A DNA stretch of 64,000 bases. Source: Conchocele bisecta. Taxonomy: Eukaryota; Mollusca; Bivalvia; Lucinida; Thyasiridae. The notes below the pieces were generated by a model, which worked only from the letters and a program-made list of their open reading frames with translations, was not told the DNA's origin and ran no database searches. The position numbers and the translations under genes are program-made. This document shows positions 63,325 through 64,000 of this stretch, in pieces (position 1 is the stretch's first letter; each line of letters opens with the position of its first letter). The stretch covers positions 110,968,773 to 111,032,772 of the forward strand of contig CM055265.1 in the NCBI GenBank assembly GCA_029237695.1, written 5' to 3'.

Positions 63325-64000
63325 GTAAGTCATATGGTTGTTGGTGTGGTTTGAATATATTTGAATCTTTTCAGCATGATTGATGAATTTCAGGTGCTGA
63401 GGTTTATTTTCATGATCGCTAACTAGTGTATTGATGGATGAGATGGGGAATTTAATGGTGACCACTGTTGTTATTGTCCTTTGAAGCATTCATATTCTCT
63501 AAAAATCTGAAAGTTTGAAATTGGAGTATGTTCATAAATCATTATTTGGCAACTTCTTAACCTACTGAAAAAGTGTTTGTCATTTACTTAATCCGTATGT
63601 TGTCACATTTACTTAATATGTTAGTTTGTCTGTCATTTGAGACCTTGACCACACAATATTTACTTCATTTGTATATTCACTTCGGAAAGTATCGGAGGGT
63701 ATTTGTATCTTATCAATGACTCCATTCTTACAAGGATTCATACCCTAACAGTGCATGTTAATGGGATTCAAACCTGTATTGTTACATGGCTGTCGTTGTT
63801 TGACACCGCTCACAGCCATGTTCAAACGTACAGTACGTGCTGTTGACCATGGCTGTAGACAATGCTCATTCCGGGGCCAAGCCAACACCAACGTATTGCA
63901 TGTGTCTCATGACGTTACTAAAATGTGCCATTACATCACCAGACCAGTTCACAACGGTCACACTGAAATTTTGAAATTGATGCGGCTGCATCACGCGACG
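63325..64000. other. Intron 31, start
   Basis: After the exon 31 donor. No repeat and no continuation of the CH domain was recognised up to the window end. Confidence 0.4.

Noticed and set aside
61354..61572. 72-codon frame in intron 30
   Set aside because: No family recognised and no splice sites that would add it to CFAP47 in frame; kept as unassigned sequence.

Overview
This is a repeat-rich eukaryotic genome window. The AT-rich introns, the long runs of mollusc-type interspersed repeats and the exon content suggest a bivalve, possibly a heterodont of the Dreissena/Mya type. The species guess is inference and was not checked.

One large gene on the plus strand fills almost the whole window. 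I could chain 31 coding exons (3863..63324) in which every intron is GT-AG and every phase joins correctly. They give 1661 codons with no stop, open at the 3' end. The product is a chain of ASH/MSP-like immunoglobulin folds. It has an acidic-tyrosine and then basic linker near residue 580, a proline-rich insert near residue 1125, and the segment that leads into the calponin-homology domain at its end. I identify it as CFAP47 (cilia- and flagella-associated protein 47); the second part of the protein lies beyond position 64000. On the minus strand at 3371..3438 is a first coding exon that starts M-G-x-D-Y-Y, as J-domain proteins do. It best fits DNAJB13, an axonemal radial-spoke protein. The two start codons are 424 bp apart, head to head, so two ciliary genes appear to share one promoter. 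That promoter contains an RFX X-box-like site.

Layout: 1..890 holds a direct repeat and a broken DIRS-like reverse transcriptase. 891..3163 is a foldback element in the first DNAJB13 intron. 3439..3862 is the shared promoter. 3863..53177 holds exons 1-30, whose introns are packed with foldback MITEs (many flanked by TTAA, piggyBac-like), SINEs, a broken LINE, a Helitron-like element, satellites and nested insertions. 53178..63102 is a 9.9 kb intron made largely of a 48-bp minisatellite and about 2.03-kb tandem duplications. 63103..63324 is exon 31.

The most unusual signal concerns splice sites. The minisatellite after exon 30 is built from the last bases of that exon plus its splice donor, so the GTAAGT donor is repeated 14 times perfectly in the first array and about ten more times in each of two later arrays. 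Exons 20, 25 and 28 also have their 3' ends and donors tandemly duplicated into the following intron. At the other splice site, repeat elements end only 5-45 nt upstream of many acceptors (exons 3, 5, 10, 14, 17, 20, 21, 30). The exon 29 acceptor lies in a repeated motif, and the exon 26 acceptor tract is a (TTG)n microsatellite.
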